From Spirochaetota bacterium (lineage in GTDB: Bacteria > Spirochaetota > UBA4802 > UBA5550): a stretch of DNA of 41,110 nucleotides. The position numbers and the translations under genes are program-made. Every line of letters starts with the position of its first letter. Position 1 is the first letter of the stretch. Of this stretch, positions 41,060 through 41,110 are shown piece by piece. The notes under the pieces are model-generated. The model did no database searches and had not been told where the DNA came from. It was given only the letters and a program-made list of their open reading frames with translations. The stretch is from positions 1 to 41,110 of the forward strand of contig JAAYBQ010000103.1 in assembly GCA_012730035.1 (NCBI GenBank), written 5' to 3'.

Positions 41060-41110
41060 ATGCACATATCATACATTATACTTTTCTTCGCCGTCTATTC
41101 ATTTACGGGG
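41060..41110 (+). CDS. Start of a membrane protein running off the window
   Basis: ATG 41060 with AGCAGG upstream opens a frame to the window end. The 17 visible residues (MHISYIILFFAVYSFTG) are a membrane helix resembling the first segment of the 'putative ABC transporter permease' (CmpB-like) family, which begins with a similar LFF..YSF.GW motif. The family guess is weak because so little is visible. Confidence 0.35.
   Translation, partial: MHISYIILFFAVYSFTG

Overview
The window is about 41 kb of bacterial chromosome, most likely from an environmental spirochaete. The evidence is a SpiroCoco-type coiled-coil protein at the left edge, many lipoproteins with short spirochaete-style lipoboxes, an ileS-lspA pair, and LysM/DUF4398-like and chlamydial-Pmp-like envelope proteins. 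Genes are densely packed and most starts have purine-rich ribosome binding sites. I found no tRNA, rRNA, CRISPR array or intact insertion sequence.

Layout. (1) 1-12.6 kb: the coiled-coil protein, a lipoprotein, an envelope operon (LysM lipoprotein, secreted propeller-like protein, site-2-type protease), a nucleosidase, then a rightward operon of three surface proteins (fibronectin-III/barrel protein, Pmp-like beta-helix lipoprotein, glycosidase-like lipoprotein). (2) 12.6-13.2 kb: a gene-poor stretch with a 21-bp tandem repeat and a dispersed palindromic repeat. (3) 13.2-23.6 kb: housekeeping genes (ileS, lspA, xseA-xseB, inositol monophosphatase family, HPt protein, methyltransferase, nth, rdgB). 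(4) 23.5-28.2 kb: signalling genes (diguanylate cyclase, PAS/GAF histidine kinase, single-domain response regulator). (5) 28.2-31.1 kb: queD, a DegT-family protein that lacks the PLP lysine, and an RlpA-SPOR lipoprotein. (6) 31.1-39.3 kb: the aromatic amino-acid operon. (7) 39.3-41.1 kb: unusual repeats, an SH3 lipoprotein, a wrecked toxin-antitoxin locus and the start of a further gene.

The centrepiece is region 6, a leftward eight-gene operon: aroF(DAHP synthase)-aroB-aroD-aroE::aroK-aroA-aroC-pheA-tyrA. Its order matches the order of the reactions from DAHP to chorismate and then to prephenate's products. Every junction overlaps, mostly by the 4 bases ATGA. It ends at a perfect 16-bp terminator hairpin shared with rlpA.

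Upstream of aroF is an unannotated regulatory leader, read directly from the sequence. A promoter-like TTGACA is followed by a 36-codon peptide containing the run YGYYYFYFY (no Trp). Just after its stop codon comes a segment able to pair with the loop and stem of a following 9-bp hairpin plus T8 terminator. This is the anatomy of ribosome-mediated transcription attenuation sensing Tyr/Phe. The DAHP synthase is a short form without the N-terminal regulatory domain of the allosterically controlled members of its family, so attenuation may be the main control on entry into the pathway. An 18-bp perfect palindrome and a four-copy 11-bp tandem repeat lie further upstream.
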